The position numbers were made by a program, and so were the translations under genes. This document shows positions 1-10,560 of a stretch of 64,000 nt of DNA, one piece after another; within the stretch, counting starts at the first letter, position 1, and each line of letters opens with the position of its first letter. This DNA comes from Portulaca oleracea (Eukaryota > Streptophyta > Magnoliopsida > Caryophyllales > Portulacaceae). The notes under the pieces were generated by a model. It had not been told where the DNA came from and did no database searches. It worked only from the letters and a program-made list of their open reading frames with translations. The stretch is from positions 27,196,243-27,260,242 of the forward strand of contig CM055872.1 in assembly GCA_029582165.1 (NCBI GenBank), read 5' to 3'.

Positions 1-1091
1 CCTAGGTCTGGTAATCGGGGTATAACTCGACTTATATAATTCCAAAGTCCGATCGGTAAAATTCCTATGAAAGCTAACATCCGAGGGGACCTCCAGTCCG
101 AAGGGTTCGATCAAAGGAAGATTATACTTCTCGTGGTGACCCGTTCTTTATACCCTATCGAAATTGTCCCGTTCCCGGTTCCCTTATAATTGGTAATTTC
201 GGTTCTAACGTTCACCATTTGATCCCGGGATCCTAATTTGGGCTTAAAACAGGGACTAAGGGTAAGGTTTCTACCTTAAACCAACCAAGGTCTAAAAGGT
301 ACCACCAACAAGTTAAACATTTCTATGTAAAGAACTTAATAATAACGTAACAATACTACAAGCACGTAATAATAACATAACAATAATATAAATACATAAA
401 TTTTAAAGCTTTACTACACATAAACATTATAAACTTATAAAAACAAAGGAGTTTTAGAATTCTCTTTAGGTAATTACAACATAAATTTTCATAAAGAAAA
501 TCGGATAGTAACTTACTAGCAATATATACATAATCAAATCAAATAGTAATAACATAACTACGTAAATTTTGAAACTTTAATAAATATAATACATTATAAA
601 ATTAAGGAAAATAGAAGGAGGGAGTTTAAAACACCTTTTGAATAATTACAACACGCAACTTTAACGTATAAAACGAATACTTAATTTAAAACTAATAAAT
701 CATAAAATAAAACTATAGTTAAACAATATACTTATGAATATGAATTCAAACGAGATTAAAACACAATTAATAATAACTAGTCTTTGTGCCCATGTAATGC
801 ATGGGTTAATCTGTCTTCTTTGTCGTCATTATTAACCAAACACTTCATATAGTTTTTGAACTGATGCACTGTTCAGGATTTTTGAAATTATAGTCTTTGT
901 ATTTATCCAATATGGAGATGTTAAACGTGTATATATATAATGATTACCCATTTTCATGTCAACAATTTTTCCTAAAAAAAGGTTAATGGAAAATCTATGT
1001 TGACAATCTCAATATAAAGGTTAAAGGATCACTACCAAATTATTACTTACTAAAATATCTTTATTAATAGAAAATAACCGTTAAACTGTAA
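1..1091. other. AT-rich DNA without a recognisable gene
   Basis: No coding region is supported here. The first 310 bases are less AT-rich and may be part of the same decayed minus-strand LTR suggested for 2790-3697, but I found no second copy to compare. The rest is AT-rich with many short A/T runs. Confidence 0.4.
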
Positions 1092-1100
1092 TTAATTACT

Positions 1101-1441
1101 GGGTTTTTGGCCATAAATAATCTGTACTGAGGGGCTTCTGATTGAGAATAATCCAAAGTGACTTTTCGGCCCCTGACGGTCTATACTTTTTACTATTTTG
1201 TCATAGCAGTCTAGAATCAATTTCTGGCATCGAAAAGTTGACGTGGCGACTGAAAATTTCCTTTTAAAAGTATGAGTAAACATACTTTCCGGTCGCCACA
1301 TCAGCTTTCTTGTGCCGGAATATGATTCTAGACTATTATGAAAAATAGTAAAAAAGTACAGACTGTTAGTAGCCGAAAAGTTACTTTGGATTATTCCCAG
1401 TCACAAGCTCCTCAATACGGATTATTTGTGGTCAAAAACCC
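1101..1441. mobile_element. Foldback MITE, Mutator-like, 9-bp TSD
   Basis: The whole 341-bp segment is an imperfect palindrome. The left end (GGGTTTTTGGCCATAAATAA) matches the reverse complement of the right end with few changes, and the similarity continues through nearly all of both arms to the centre near 1270. TTAATTACT stands directly before the left end (1092-1100) and directly after the right end (1442-1450), a 9-bp target duplication as made by Mutator-superfamily transposases. There is no coding capacity; the short ORF across it is a by-product of the palindrome. Confidence 0.9.
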
Positions 1442-1450
1442 TTAATTACT

Positions 1451-1993
1451 TATTGCATGCATAGTAATTGTCTATAAAGTTTGCTTAATAAGAATTATCA
1501 GTTCCTAGAGTGAATTGCCCATTTATTTATTTTATTTTGTTGTAAATTTTAATAAAAGTATTAAAGTAACTTACCAACTTAATTATTTTAATTTATTGAT
1601 AGACAATAACAATTGTATTTATTTTTTAAAAAGTGAAGATGATCAACTATAAATACCTTTTTTTGAAACCGACACCATATTGCATAATGAGTCATTTTTT
1701 TAATAAAACATAAGTTTTACATACGAATGACACACGACAAATTTCTAATTGTTTTGGTCTTGTTTTAATATAGTTAATAGATTATAAGATATAGATTAAA
1801 AGTAGCGAGAATGGTTGAATACGTACTATTACCAAGTGGGTGTGCCTCCTAAATTGTAGGGAAATAATGAGGGATAAAATAATTCTTTTATATAAGGGAA
1901 TAGTAGAATAACTTTCATAAAAAAAATGTATTATCAAATGGTATAATTACAATCCATATCTAAAGAGTAATTGTATAGTATAATTAAGTATAG
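1451..1993. other. AT-rich spacer
   Basis: Only A/T-rich sequence is visible; no ORF, RNA gene or structured repeat can be supported. Confidence 0.4.
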
Positions 1994-2002
1994 TATTTTA
2001 AA

Positions 2003-2369
2003 GGGTTTTTGGATGCTAATATACTGAACTTTTGTGGTATTGGACAATAATGCACTAAACTTTGACCTTGGACAATAATACACTGTACTTTGGGGGGGTG
2101 TTGAACAATAATGCACTCAGTGTGATTTTGGCAATGGCTAACGTGGTGGCAATCCTATGTAGCGGGTGGAAGAGATGAATTGGTCCAAAAATATTTGTCT
2201 TCTCGATCTGTCACGTAAGATTGTCACCAAGTTCGCCACCGTCGAAATTGTCTCGAGTGCATTATTGTTCAACACCCCCCAAAGTACAGCGTATTATTGT
2301 CCAAGGCCAAAGTTCAGTGCATTATTGTCCAATACCCCAAAAGTTCAGTGTATTAGCGTCCGAAATTCC
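2003..2369. mobile_element. Foldback MITE, Mutator-like, 8-9 bp TSD
   Basis: The 367-bp element has long terminal inverted repeats (about 110 bp): the left arm with GGATGCTAATATACTGAAC is mirrored by the right arm ending GTATTAGCGTCCGAAATTCC. Each arm holds an internal repeat built on GGACAATAATGCACT. Flanks TATTTTAAA (1994-2002) and AATTTTAAA (2370-2378) match at 8 of 9 positions, consistent with a Mutator-type duplication. The ORFs over both arms (1934-2116, 2166-2408) are translations of the inverted repeats, not genes. Confidence 0.85.
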
Positions 2370-2378
2370 AATTTTAAA

Positions 2379-2751
2379 AGGTTGATCTTTTGGGCTTTTG
2401 ATAACTGATGCATTAATCAAATTCATCATTTAAATAGTGACTGTACAGTATAATTAACTTCCATAAGACAAAAAATTATACATGAAATTTGTGTGTATTT
2501 TTTATGAATTTGTGTTTTTTTTAAATATGTGTGTTGCATGTCAGCTTCTCCTTTGTTTTGCCTTATTTTAATATATTTAATATATTATCTAACCATTGCA
2601 AGGTGATTTTAATGGAAGAGTAGCATATCAATAGTTGCAATCAAAACCTATTCCACATGGTTATGAAAAGAAATTACATGGTTATACATTAATTATGTTG
2701 ACACATGGCGTTGCCTTGTTAGAGAGGGTTTTGTTTTAATATATGTAATAG
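2379..2751. other. AT-rich spacer
   Basis: No gene or repeat structure was recognised between the MITE and the AAT microsatellite. Confidence 0.4.

Positions 2752-2789
<38 letters not shown>
2752..2789. repeat. (AAT)n microsatellite
   Basis: About twelve uninterrupted AAT units. Confidence 0.95.
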
Positions 2790-3697
2790 TAAAGAAGCAT
2801 ACGAATAATCACGTACGAAGCAACACTAGCGGCACCGGCAATAACGTTAGGGCAACGAGCCCATTTCGGAGGCTCCTCGAGCCACGATAGCGGTTCCGGT
2901 GGCCCAGGTGGTGGGCGTCGATCGAAGGTGGGACTGCAGGCGACCTCTTGGTGGTGTTGGTGGTTGTCGACGATGTCCGGAGAGGAGATGCGAGGTGGCC
3001 GAACAGGGGCGGCAACACAGCACCACGATAGTGGCAGCCCTACTTCGAGAGCCTCTCACCGCTGTTCTGGTGGGCGGCGGCTGCGGTTGGTGGCTGGAGG
3101 TCATCGAGGGTAGTGGAGGGAGGCGTCCGACGGTGGCAAGGTGGCCTGGGAGCCGGTGGTTGTCGGTGGGGGAGAAGGAGAAGCGAGGGTCGTGCTCAGG
3201 TTCGTAGCGCGCGATACAGAAGAAAAAGAAAAGGAGGGATGGTGGGGTTTATTTAATAAAACCTAGGGTTTAACAAGGAGGGGTATTCATACCCATAATT
3301 AATTACAAGGAAAAATTTGAAAGATTTAAAAATTAACCCAGCTGAAACTAATTAAATATTTTTAATACTATATTTTTCAAAATCTCCAAAATACCTTATA
3401 TATAACAAAAAAATACTCACATGAATAATAATAATAATAGACACATAATTAAATTAAAAGTAAACACATAACTCATCCAATAACATACATAAAGTTACCA
3501 ACATACCCCTGCTCTCGTGCAACCCCAATGCACATAGAAATATTACTAAAATACCCCTGTTAGTCCCTCAACGGTCCTACGAGCTCAAGTGTTAGCAGAA
3601 ATGATCGCCCATAATTTCTCAAAAATTAACGGAGTACGTCAACATAATTTATTAACGATGTCACAGTCAACGCATTTAAATTTTTTGGGGTTTTACA
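2790..3697 (-). mobile_element. Probable LTR piece of a decayed Del/Tekay-like Ty3/gypsy element
   Basis: On the minus strand the sequence starts TGTAAAACCCC (at 3697), just downstream of a reading frame that ends like Del/Tekay polyproteins (3701-3736). Further along comes an AT-rich stretch and then a GC-rich block (about 2812-3215) of CCACC/GCCG-type simple codons, a composition I associate with the transcribed part of such LTRs. The ORFs in the GC-rich block (2847-3104 minus, 2899-3207 plus) show no domain, only Pro/Arg/Gly-rich text. The other LTR and the left edge of this one were not found, so the family call is inference. Confidence 0.4.
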
Positions 3698-3700
3698 TCA

Positions 3701-3736
3701 TTATTCCCTTAAAAGAGTTTCGTCCTCGAAATTTAA
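3701..3736 (-). pseudogene. C-terminal tail of a Ty3/gypsy polyprotein (remnant)
   Basis: Reading the minus strand gives LNFEDETLLRE followed by a stop, immediately before the putative LTR start. A tail of the form NFEDE-x-LLR is characteristic of Del/Tekay chromovirus polyproteins. No upstream coding sequence survives, so this is only a relic. Confidence 0.45.
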
Positions 3737-3837
3737 ACTCAACACCAACGATCTGCTAGACGGAACTAACGACGATCCTAATAAAAACTCAGGGTTTTAC
3801 AAATATCAAAACTTACCAAAATTAAAATTCTCATATC

Positions 3838-4320
3838 ATAGTGTTATTTAATAACCTACTATGAAATTTTCCAGAATTTTATCAACTTTCATAAACTTAT
3901 AAAATTTTAGGGAATTAAACATTTTTAATTCGCCGTTAAATAGAAAAATAAAATAGAACTGTCCTTTAAGTTCAAAAAACAAATTTTATAATTTTCCCAT
4001 ATAGTAGGGTCATTCAGTATGCTACTGTAAAATGTTCAGATTTTTATCAAATTTCTAAAATTAGAATAAAAATTAGAAGAGTAAACGATTATACTCCACT
4101 ACAGATATGAAATTTGAAGGAAAATTAACTTAAAGAATTCGAAAATTCAAGACAAATTTATCCTTTACAGTATGATTAACCAGTAATCTACTATAAATTT
4201 TTCATATGTTTTACAAATTTGTATAAATTTATAAAATTCAGAGAAGTAACCGAATTTATTTCTCGTTAGATCTGAAAAACTCAATTAAAAATCTATTTAA
4301 ATTGGGAAAAATGTACAAAC
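3838..4320. repeat. Three diverged tandem repeats of about 165 bp
   Basis: Three consecutive segments (about 3838-4003, 4003-4168, 4168-4320) share an order of landmarks: a TA(C/G)TA core, AAATTTT-C--A-TTTTATCAA, TTATAAAATT, then a G-A-TAA-C-ATT stretch. They are strongly diverged from each other. The surrounding 3737-4623 is AT-rich and shows no gene. Confidence 0.5.
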
Positions 4321-4633
4321 ATTATGGCGAGTCTAGAACACTTCCAGACACCTCTAGTAATGTTCTTGGATTTTTTCAAATTTTTTTGATATTTTATTTC
4401 GATTTTTGATTAAATTTACTGTAAATAATCTAACTCAGAAAATAATTTTGCAAAATCATATTTTGTGAATTAGACTTATTTCCTGTATTGCCTACTGTTT
4501 AACAATATTAAACATGATTGTTTCTAAAACAATCTAGATTATACCAAGTTCGTGCTAATTTTAACAATTAAACACGCAAAAACTAATTAATTGAAGGCAA
4601 TGAGAAATAATAATAATAATAAAAATAATAAAG

Positions 4634-5223
4634 GAGTTAATTACATTTACCTTACCTGAGATATGCGGTAATAATTTTTGCACACCCGATATTTGGGAAA
4701 TAATTTTCACCCTACCTGACATTTAATGAAAGTGATTTTTAGTGTTAATTTGTCATCGGAATGGAAAAATACAATAATACTCCTATATCACTATGTAAAA
4801 TTACGATGTTGCCCTTTAATTTGAGAAGGAAAAGACTATGTTGGAGAGTAGAAGACAGACATGGTGGTTTGGGAGGGTTTAGGTTTTCATTTTCTGTATG
4901 GGAGGGGGGCCGAGGAGAGGAATCAGAGTAATCAGTGGAGTGGTTGGGTTTTAAAATGCCATAACAATTAATACTAAGGGTACAAAAGTCATTTCACATT
5001 TAATTGAAAGTCAAAGGAAATAATAACAAGGGTATAAAGGTCACTTCATATTTATTTTTTTACAGTTCACCGGAAAAGTCAATAAAAAATTAATTATAAC
5101 ATACCTGAGGGTCTTTAAATTTATGACCACTTAAATGTCAGGTAGGGTGAAAATTATATCTCAAATGTCGGGCGTGCAAAAATTATTACCACATAAGTCA
5201 AGTAGGGTAAATGTAATTAACTC
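4634..5223. mobile_element. MITE with long inverted repeats and 10-bp TSD
   Basis: The left end GAGTTAATTACATTTACC is mirrored at the right end, and the inverted repeats run for about 95 bp with only scattered changes (both contain TAATAATTTTTGCAC and TTTTCACCCTACCTGACATT). AATAATAAAG lies directly outside both ends (4624-4633 and 5224-5233). A 9-10 bp duplication with long inverted repeats points to a non-autonomous Mutator-like element. The 590-bp body has no coding potential. Confidence 0.9.
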
Positions 5224-5408
5224 AATAATAAAGCATGAAACTTTTCAATAAAAATTTCCAAATTTATTATTTTGAGCAACAAAGACTAAAACTTTCATAA
5301 AGTTTTAAAATTTAGGCATTAAATCTACCCTAGCAAATTCATAAAATAATCCAACAATTGACAAAATCATTTATGAATTAAGGTATAAGACTTTATCATG
5401 CAATTGAT

Positions 5409-5418
5409 GGCTCTGATA
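5409..5418 (-). promoter_or_regulatory. Primer binding site next to the 5423-6030 LTR
   Basis: On the minus strand TATCAGAGCC lies a few bases after the LTR end, the usual plant site for the initiator-Met tRNA primer. It sets the orientation: the lost body of the element lay at lower coordinates. Confidence 0.65.
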
Positions 5419-5422
5419 TCGC

Positions 5423-6030
5423 TGTTAGGTTTTATGTTATCTATTTTCTAAACAGATACAGACTAATTGGCGGAAATTCATAACGATTGTAAACAATTAA
5501 TCACCCAGGAAAAACACAATTGTAGAGACTTTAGTAATTATACCTTTATCGCTAATCCGGCTGATGTAGACGTTGACCTTTGAGATTCTAATGCAGAAAT
5601 CCTCTACTAAAAATCCACACAGCACTCCCGGAACTCCACTGCTAGATCAACCCGATCGAGACAGATCTCAATCTAAAGATGTATGTGTTTCGGTACAGGT
5701 GGTTGTTTCAAGAAACTAGGACTGCAAACTGAGAGAGAGAGATAACTCAGAAAATCACCCTGGTATCTCCCTAAGTAGTTCCCTCTGTAAATCTCTCAGA
5801 GAGACTCCTATTTATAGGGTTTGGATGGCTTGGGGCAAGGGTTACTAAAAACCCTAATGGCAGACTTACTTAACGGCGCATTCCGAGGCCCAGCACGGTC
5901 CGTGTTGGCCTCTAGAATGTCCTTTAAGTAGGCCCATTGTCACCACGGTCCGTGGCAGATTACCACAGTCCGTGGTGGCACCAACATGGTCCGTGTTGGG
6001 CTGATTTCTCATAGAAATCAGTTCCCAACA
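5423..6030 (-). mobile_element. 5' LTR of a truncated LTR retrotransposon
   Basis: On the minus strand the segment starts TGTTGGGAACTG (or TGTTTAGG if the edge is 6040), ends CCTAACA, and is followed by a Met-type primer site. It contains a TATA box (CCTATAAATAGG, plus coordinates 5807-5818) with a leader after it, so it has the parts of a promoter LTR. Four copies of a palindromic motif around GGTCCGTG lie upstream of the TATA box (5891-5999). No gag or pol follows; the body seems to be lost or replaced by the AT-rich DNA at 3.7-5.4 kb. Copia-type is likely but not proven. Confidence 0.65.
5891..5999. repeat. Four palindromic GGTCCGTG motifs in an LTR
   Basis: Four related imperfect palindromes lie at 5891-5908, 5942-5955, 5962-5976 and 5981-5999, all with a core like CACGGTCCGTGG. 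They sit on the upstream side of the TATA box of the minus-strand LTR, where enhancer or protein-binding repeats would be expected. Confidence 0.7.
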
Positions 6031-6040
6031 TTCCTAAACA

Positions 6041-6530
6041 TAATACGATATTACTTAGGTTACATACATTGTTTAAGGGCATTGACTTGTGTGACCCAGT
6101 ATGACCAAACAATATAGTTGTAGTTAAACATATTTTATTTACCGAATATAGAGGTCTTTAGCAAGACATATAATCACTATATTATATTGGTTTAAACTCC
6201 ATGTATATCGAAAATTGTCCGGACATTCCCAACATATCCTTTATATATCATTGCTCAAGTTGCATAGGTTCAGTTCACACAAAATTTGATAGCAAAATTC
6301 AACCCCTTAATTCGGTCCATTCGGTCGTTCCAGTCCAGGACCAAACTTTTTCGGTTGGTCTAATCGCAGATCGAAAAAAGTTCGGTTCAGTCCTCGGTTC
6401 AGACCAGTCCCTTGTTCAGCCTTCGATCCAGTCCAATCCGGTCTAGTTCAGTCTAGTCCCGGAATGAGGAATAATCCTAAATGTGACTAATAGAAAATGG
6501 TAATTTTTTTTTTGTGCACGTGAGACTAAA
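6041..6530. other. Gene-free stretch with GGTCCAGT-like simple repeats
   Basis: Between about 6290 and 6470 short words such as TTCGGTC, CCAGTCC and GTTCAGTC recur. Such clusters are often subterminal in hAT-type elements, but no terminal repeats or target duplications were found. The 81-codon ORF across it (6201-6446) has no recognisable domain. Confidence 0.4.
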
Positions 6531-6569
6531 AGAGCTTTGTTTTCATTTTTTTTATAAATTTGAACTCAC

Positions 6570-6571
<2 letters not shown>

Positions 6572-6642
<71 letters not shown>
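6572..6642. repeat. (AT)n microsatellite, left of MITE
   Basis: About 35 uninterrupted AT units directly abut the left end of the 6644-6895 foldback element. Tyr-Ile ORFs over it are artefacts. Confidence 0.95.
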
Positions 6643-6643
<1 letters not shown>

Positions 6644-6645
<2 letters not shown>

Positions 6646-6895
6646 AATGAATCACATGATCAGCATGGAACTTTGGTGAGTATGTGAGCATGGATGGACA
6701 TCTAAGATAGTATTTGAGGACATCAGGTATTGTATTAGGGCACATCAAGTTTGCATGGTGAAATGATGTTCCCTTGATATTCTCATGCAAACATGATGTT
6801 CATTGAAACAATACTTGATGTCCTCAAATACAATCCTAGATGTCCATCCATACTCACATGCTCACGAAAGTTCCATGCTCATGTGATCCATTCCC
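6644..6895. mobile_element. Small foldback MITE inserted in (AT)n
   Basis: About 250 bp forming one imperfect palindrome: the left arm GGAATGAATCACATGATCA is mirrored by the right arm ending CATGTGATCCATTCC, with similarity over nearly the full arms. It is bounded by AT microsatellites on both sides (6572-6642, 6899-6938). It holds the GATGTTCATT word found throughout the neighbouring MULE, and the terminal GGGAAT/GGAAT is shared with it, so it is probably a deletion derivative or cousin mobilised by the same transposase. Confidence 0.8.
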
Positions 6896-6898
<3 letters not shown>

Positions 6899-6940
<42 letters not shown>

Positions 6941-6958
6941 AGAGAGAGAGAGAGAGAG
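6899..6958. repeat. (AT)n then (GA)n compound microsatellite
   Basis: About 20 AT units followed by about 10 GA units. The sequence after it (AGCTTTGTTTTCAT ... TTTGAACTCACC) repeats what lies left of the first AT tract at about 6532-6570, so the flank itself was duplicated. Confidence 0.9.
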
Positions 6959-6997
6959 CTTTGTTTTCATATTATTTTGTATAAATTTGAACTCACC

Positions 6998-6998
<1 letters not shown>

Positions 6999-7041
<43 letters not shown>
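6999..7041. repeat. (AT)n microsatellite at the MULE left end
   Basis: An uninterrupted TA tract touches the first base of the MULE terminal repeat. With the tract at 17995-18055 it shows the MULE sits inside a TA repeat, which hides any 9-bp target duplication. Confidence 0.95.
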
Positions 7042-7043
<2 letters not shown>

Positions 7044-7146
7044 GAATAGATATAATGAGAAGGGCCTTTAAGTGAGAAGGAAAGCATGGAAGATCTTGGC
7101 CTTTGATCAAAGGATCTATGGTTGGGATAAATTTGGAGTTTTAGTT
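7042..7146 (+). repeat. Left terminal inverted repeat of the MULE
   Basis: 105 bp, identical to the reverse complement of 17890-17994. It is the expected transposase binding and cleavage site. Confidence 0.95.
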
Positions 7147-7664
7147 GATTAATCTTTATTTTAAATACATAATGGTAAAAGATGATTGGTGGATTTTGTT
7201 GAATATGTTTTTTTTTCTGCTCTCACGTGTGAGGAAGGTGAAGAGGCATGGCATGGCATGCAGTTCATTCTGTTTGAACCCAGTAACGAGGAGCAGTTTC
7301 CCCAAGCAAGTGTAACCATTTTGGATAGTTTCAAAACACAAGAAAGAGAGAGAGAAAGAGTTAGGGCGAAATTCCGGCGAAGCTCGAAATCAATTTGAAG
7401 GAGTGAAGCTCGAAATTCCGGCGAAGCTCGGGGGGAAAATCCGGGTGAAAATTCAGTGCAGTGTGTGCGGAATTCCGGTGACGATTTCCCGGCGACAGAC
7501 GCTTGAAGTGAAGTCGAGGGACATTGTTTTCCCCGTAAGATTTTCCATAATTTAGGGTTTTGCGGTAGATTTTTTTTTTTTGGAAATTCCAGCGGGTGTT
7601 TGGTGTGAGCTTAACAGTTGGTGGTTGTTTTCGGCAGAGGAAGAAGATTTTTTTGGTATAGGGC

Positions 7665-7717
7665 ATGGCGTCGACGGGTGCGAATGAGTTGGAGGTTGAA
7701 GAAAGTAAGGAGGAAAT
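7665..7717 (+). CDS. Possible first exon of the Ulp1-like gene
   Basis: ATG at 7665 opens 17 codons (Ala/Ser then acidic, ELEVEESKEE) ending at a strong donor GTAAGT at 7718. The 3' phase does not fit the next exon, so either the junction or one base is wrong. The first real start could also lie elsewhere in 7100-7660. Confidence 0.4.
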
Positions 7718-8185
7718 GTAAGTCATTGTATATATGTGGATTTTGGTGTTCATTTGAACATATGGTGTTGATAGACATACAGTTTTGATGTTTAATGGTG
7801 GTTGTACATTTGGTCAGTTGAATGAATCTTGTTAGTGCACCTTATTGGTGTTCATTTCTGCTTATTGTTCTTTATAGCATACAAACCCAAAATTGTTAGT
7901 GCACACACATGATGTTTTTAGGTATGAGGACCACTTTAGATATAAATGATTGATGTTCATTTCAATGAATCTTGATGATCATGTCATATTTTAATCAAGT
8001 TCAGTTCATGTCACCTTATCGTAAGCGTCAACATATTTCTGGGTTTATGTTGAATATTTAGTGTTCATTGCATCTCAACGTGATGTTCATGTGGTATGAA
8101 CTAGATGTTCATTGCATCTCAACGTAATTCAGTAGATCTTCATTTTAAACCAAATTGTTAAAAATAAGCATTGTTGTTGGATTAG

Positions 8186-8425
8186 GTCGAGGGAAGGAGA
8201 AACAGTTGTGACAAGTGTCGATTGATTTACGATGAGAGAGCAATTGTCATGGTGCCAACTCCGTTGTTAATGTAAGTGTAACGACAAGTAAAACAATTTG
8301 GGGCGTGTTTTATGTTGATAATTGCTAATGGTGTATTTTAGGTGTAGGGCACAGGGGCATATTGCGCAAAGTGGGAGTGAACCAGCACCTGATGATGGTG
8401 TGGCCGACGAAGACAAGACACAAAA
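8186..8425 (+). CDS. Exons 2 and 3 of the Ulp1-like gene
   Basis: 8186-8271 encodes RRNSCDKCRLIYDERAIV-type residues and ends at GTAAGT; 8342-8425 encodes a small Gln/Ser/Asp-rich stretch and ends at GTAAGT. The 70-bp intron has AG at 8340-8341. Joining them keeps the frame, and the CDKC pair hints at a small zinc ribbon, although no partner cysteines are visible. Confidence 0.5.
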
Positions 8426-8681
8426 GTAAGTTGGGTTGTGTTTGTAAGATATGATCGTTTTAGTTGAACTTGAAAATACATGGCATGTTGTGGTCTACTG
8501 GTGTTCATTCTTAAATAGCCAGATGTTCATTTGATGTATAATGGATGTTCATTTATAACAAAGTTCATGTTCATTTTCATAATGGGTGTTCATCTGGTGT
8601 TATTCATCTGTTGTTGTTCACCTGCAATATTGCCTAATGTTAATCTGATGTATAATGAATGTTCATATTGATACGACCAGG

Positions 8682-9025
8682 TGTGTACTTGACTTTGCTG
8701 ACAACAACACGGTACGTGTCCTCTCGTTTGACATGTTGACAAACGTTTTTTCTGACATGATGAACAAGACAGTTGACGTGGGGGAGCCATCAAGCCCTGT
8801 GTCGGACCACGTATTGAGAGATGCGGACCCAGTTATTGACGTGGGGCTGCACGAATCCCCGTTCGAAACCCCCCAACTGGCACAGAATTCCCCCGTGGCC
8901 CCCCTAGATAAGGAGGCATCCCCCATTATTGATCTAACCGAAATTTCTACAAGGGTAAAACGCAAAGCTGGAAGAGAACTGTTCGAGTCTCAAAACACAG
9001 ATGGTTGCGGCGCATCGAATGAAAC
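8682..9025 (+). CDS. Exon 4, acidic low-complexity linker
   Basis: About 115 codons in frame with exon 3, bounded by AG at 8680-8681 and GTATGT at 9026. It holds two VDVGEPSSP/IDVGLHESP-like segments and ends in a basic VKRKAGREL stretch that could act as a nuclear localisation signal. No enzymatic domain. Confidence 0.55.
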
Positions 9026-9180
9026 GTATGTTGAGATTCAATTACTGATTATGTACTATTGTCATAAGTAATTCTAAATTCAACATATCGTATGTTGCTC
9101 GTGATGCCTGATGTGTTTGTATGTGAATCTGACAGTGAAAATCTATCGGTGCGGGGGCCGGATGCATTCTGATACACTAG

Positions 9181-10173
9181 GAGGGCAAAGAAGACAATTC
9201 CAGCTCCATCCCCCAGTAAAAGTGGTAACGTTACGACTGTGGCTGGGTCATCGCGTCCTAAACGTGGGTTGGACCATGACCAAAGTGAGGACAAATTGGT
9301 GAAAGGCAAAAATAAACGGCAGCGCGTTCATGTAGTTGATGAGGATGACGAGTTGCCAAAAAAAAGAAGTAGCATTATGACTGTGGCTGGGTCATCGCGT
9401 CCCAAACGTGGGTTGGACCATGACCGAGGTGAGGACAAATTGGTGAAAGGCAAAACTAAACGGAAGGGGGTTCGTGTAGTTGATGAAGATGACGACGATC
9501 GAGATCAAATCGATCGATCTTGGGGTTGCCGAGTCAAACATCATTTCACACGAGAATGTCGCCAAGGCGGTTTTCGAAGATGATGGAATGTCTAGAGGGG
9601 CCGCAAAAGGCAGCCGTTGCTGAGATGGGGTTCAAATGTTTCCTTGACTTTCGCTTGAAACAAATACCCGGCAAACTTGCAAAATGGTTGCTTGAACGCT
9701 TCAACCCATATTCGCTCACTCTCGAGGTCGATGTCGGCAAGCACATCCTCATTACCCCGCTAGACGTTTACATTACGATGGGGATCCCGTATGGCGATGA
9801 ACCCATCAAAGAAGTTCTTGACGGGAGGGTGGGGGATGATGAGTACAATGAGGTGCTCAGTGAATTGAGATTAGACTGGGGTTTACAAGATGGTAGTCCA
9901 TTATTGTCGGATATGCCGCAATTGATTTTGGGGTACGACGACGGGGGAGTAAAATTCAAGAGACATTTCATATTGTACATGGTTGCCACATTCTTTCACG
10001 GAAACCAACAACGGAACTGCTCCCCAATATTTGTGAAGAACGTGAAAAACATCGAGCGTATCGCCAACCTTGATTGGTGTACATATACGGTGGACCGTCT
10101 TGTCGATGCGCACAAAAAATGGGTAGACAAACAAACGCGAATGTTTTTTGAGGGTCCAATAATATTCTTGATG
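9181..10173 (+). CDS. Exon 5 with 48-codon duplication and conserved N-terminal domain of the Ulp1-like protein
   Basis: The first part contains an in-frame tandem duplication of 144 bp (from 9236 and from 9380), each copy reading GSSRPKRGLDHD followed by a Lys/Arg-rich and Asp/Glu-rich segment. After a one-base frame change near 9500 the sequence becomes conserved: RMSPRRFSKMMECLEGPQKA, AVAEMGFKCFLDF, LAKWLLERFNPYSLTLEV, ITPLDVYITMGIPYG, FILYMVATFF and a Trp-Cys-Tyr segment. This arrangement (MGF, LxxWL-x3-F-P, a helical Met-Gly-Ile-Pro turn) is typical of the region ahead of the protease in plant MULE Ulp1-like proteins. The donor is GTATGT at 10174. Confidence 0.7.
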
Positions 10174-10338
10174 GTATGTAATGTCTACTCGTTGATTTTA
10201 TTAAGATTAGTATATTTCATTCTGATGTTCATTTTATAATGAACTAATGTTCATTTGGAAATCACTTGATGCTCATTTAAAATTGTATTGATGTTAATTG
10301 ATCAATGGGATAATGTTCATCGCACCTGCTTGTACTAG

Positions 10339-10560
10339 ATGCTATACTTCGATAGGATTGTGTGCACTTCCCGGCCAGAACATAGACAGTTCCCAACAAT
10401 GTATGCGTGGTCAGAGAAAATTTTGAAGGACAGGATCTCGGAGGAGGTTACAAGGAAGGCCTTTGGCAAGGGAAGACTGGACACACATCTCACTGATCCA
10501 GATATCGACAAGATGGTTCGTCGGAAAACCGGTGATGCATCAGAGCATTCAGATCTTCAG
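10339..10560 (+). CDS. Exon 6 of the Ulp1-like gene
   Basis: Phase-0 exon of 74 codons between TACTAG and GTTAGT. It begins MLYFDRIV, continuing the conserved helical domain, followed by WSEKILKDRI and a charged stretch. Confidence 0.65.

Noticed and set aside
2809..3207. GC-rich ORFs on both strands that could suggest a small gene
   Set aside because: The proteins are simple Arg/Pro/Gly/Ser text with no domain, several frames are open together, and the block lies within a likely LTR.
6201..6446. 81-codon ORF in GGTCC-rich DNA
   Set aside because: No domain or codon bias; the words GGTCCAGT and TTCGGTC are simple repeats.
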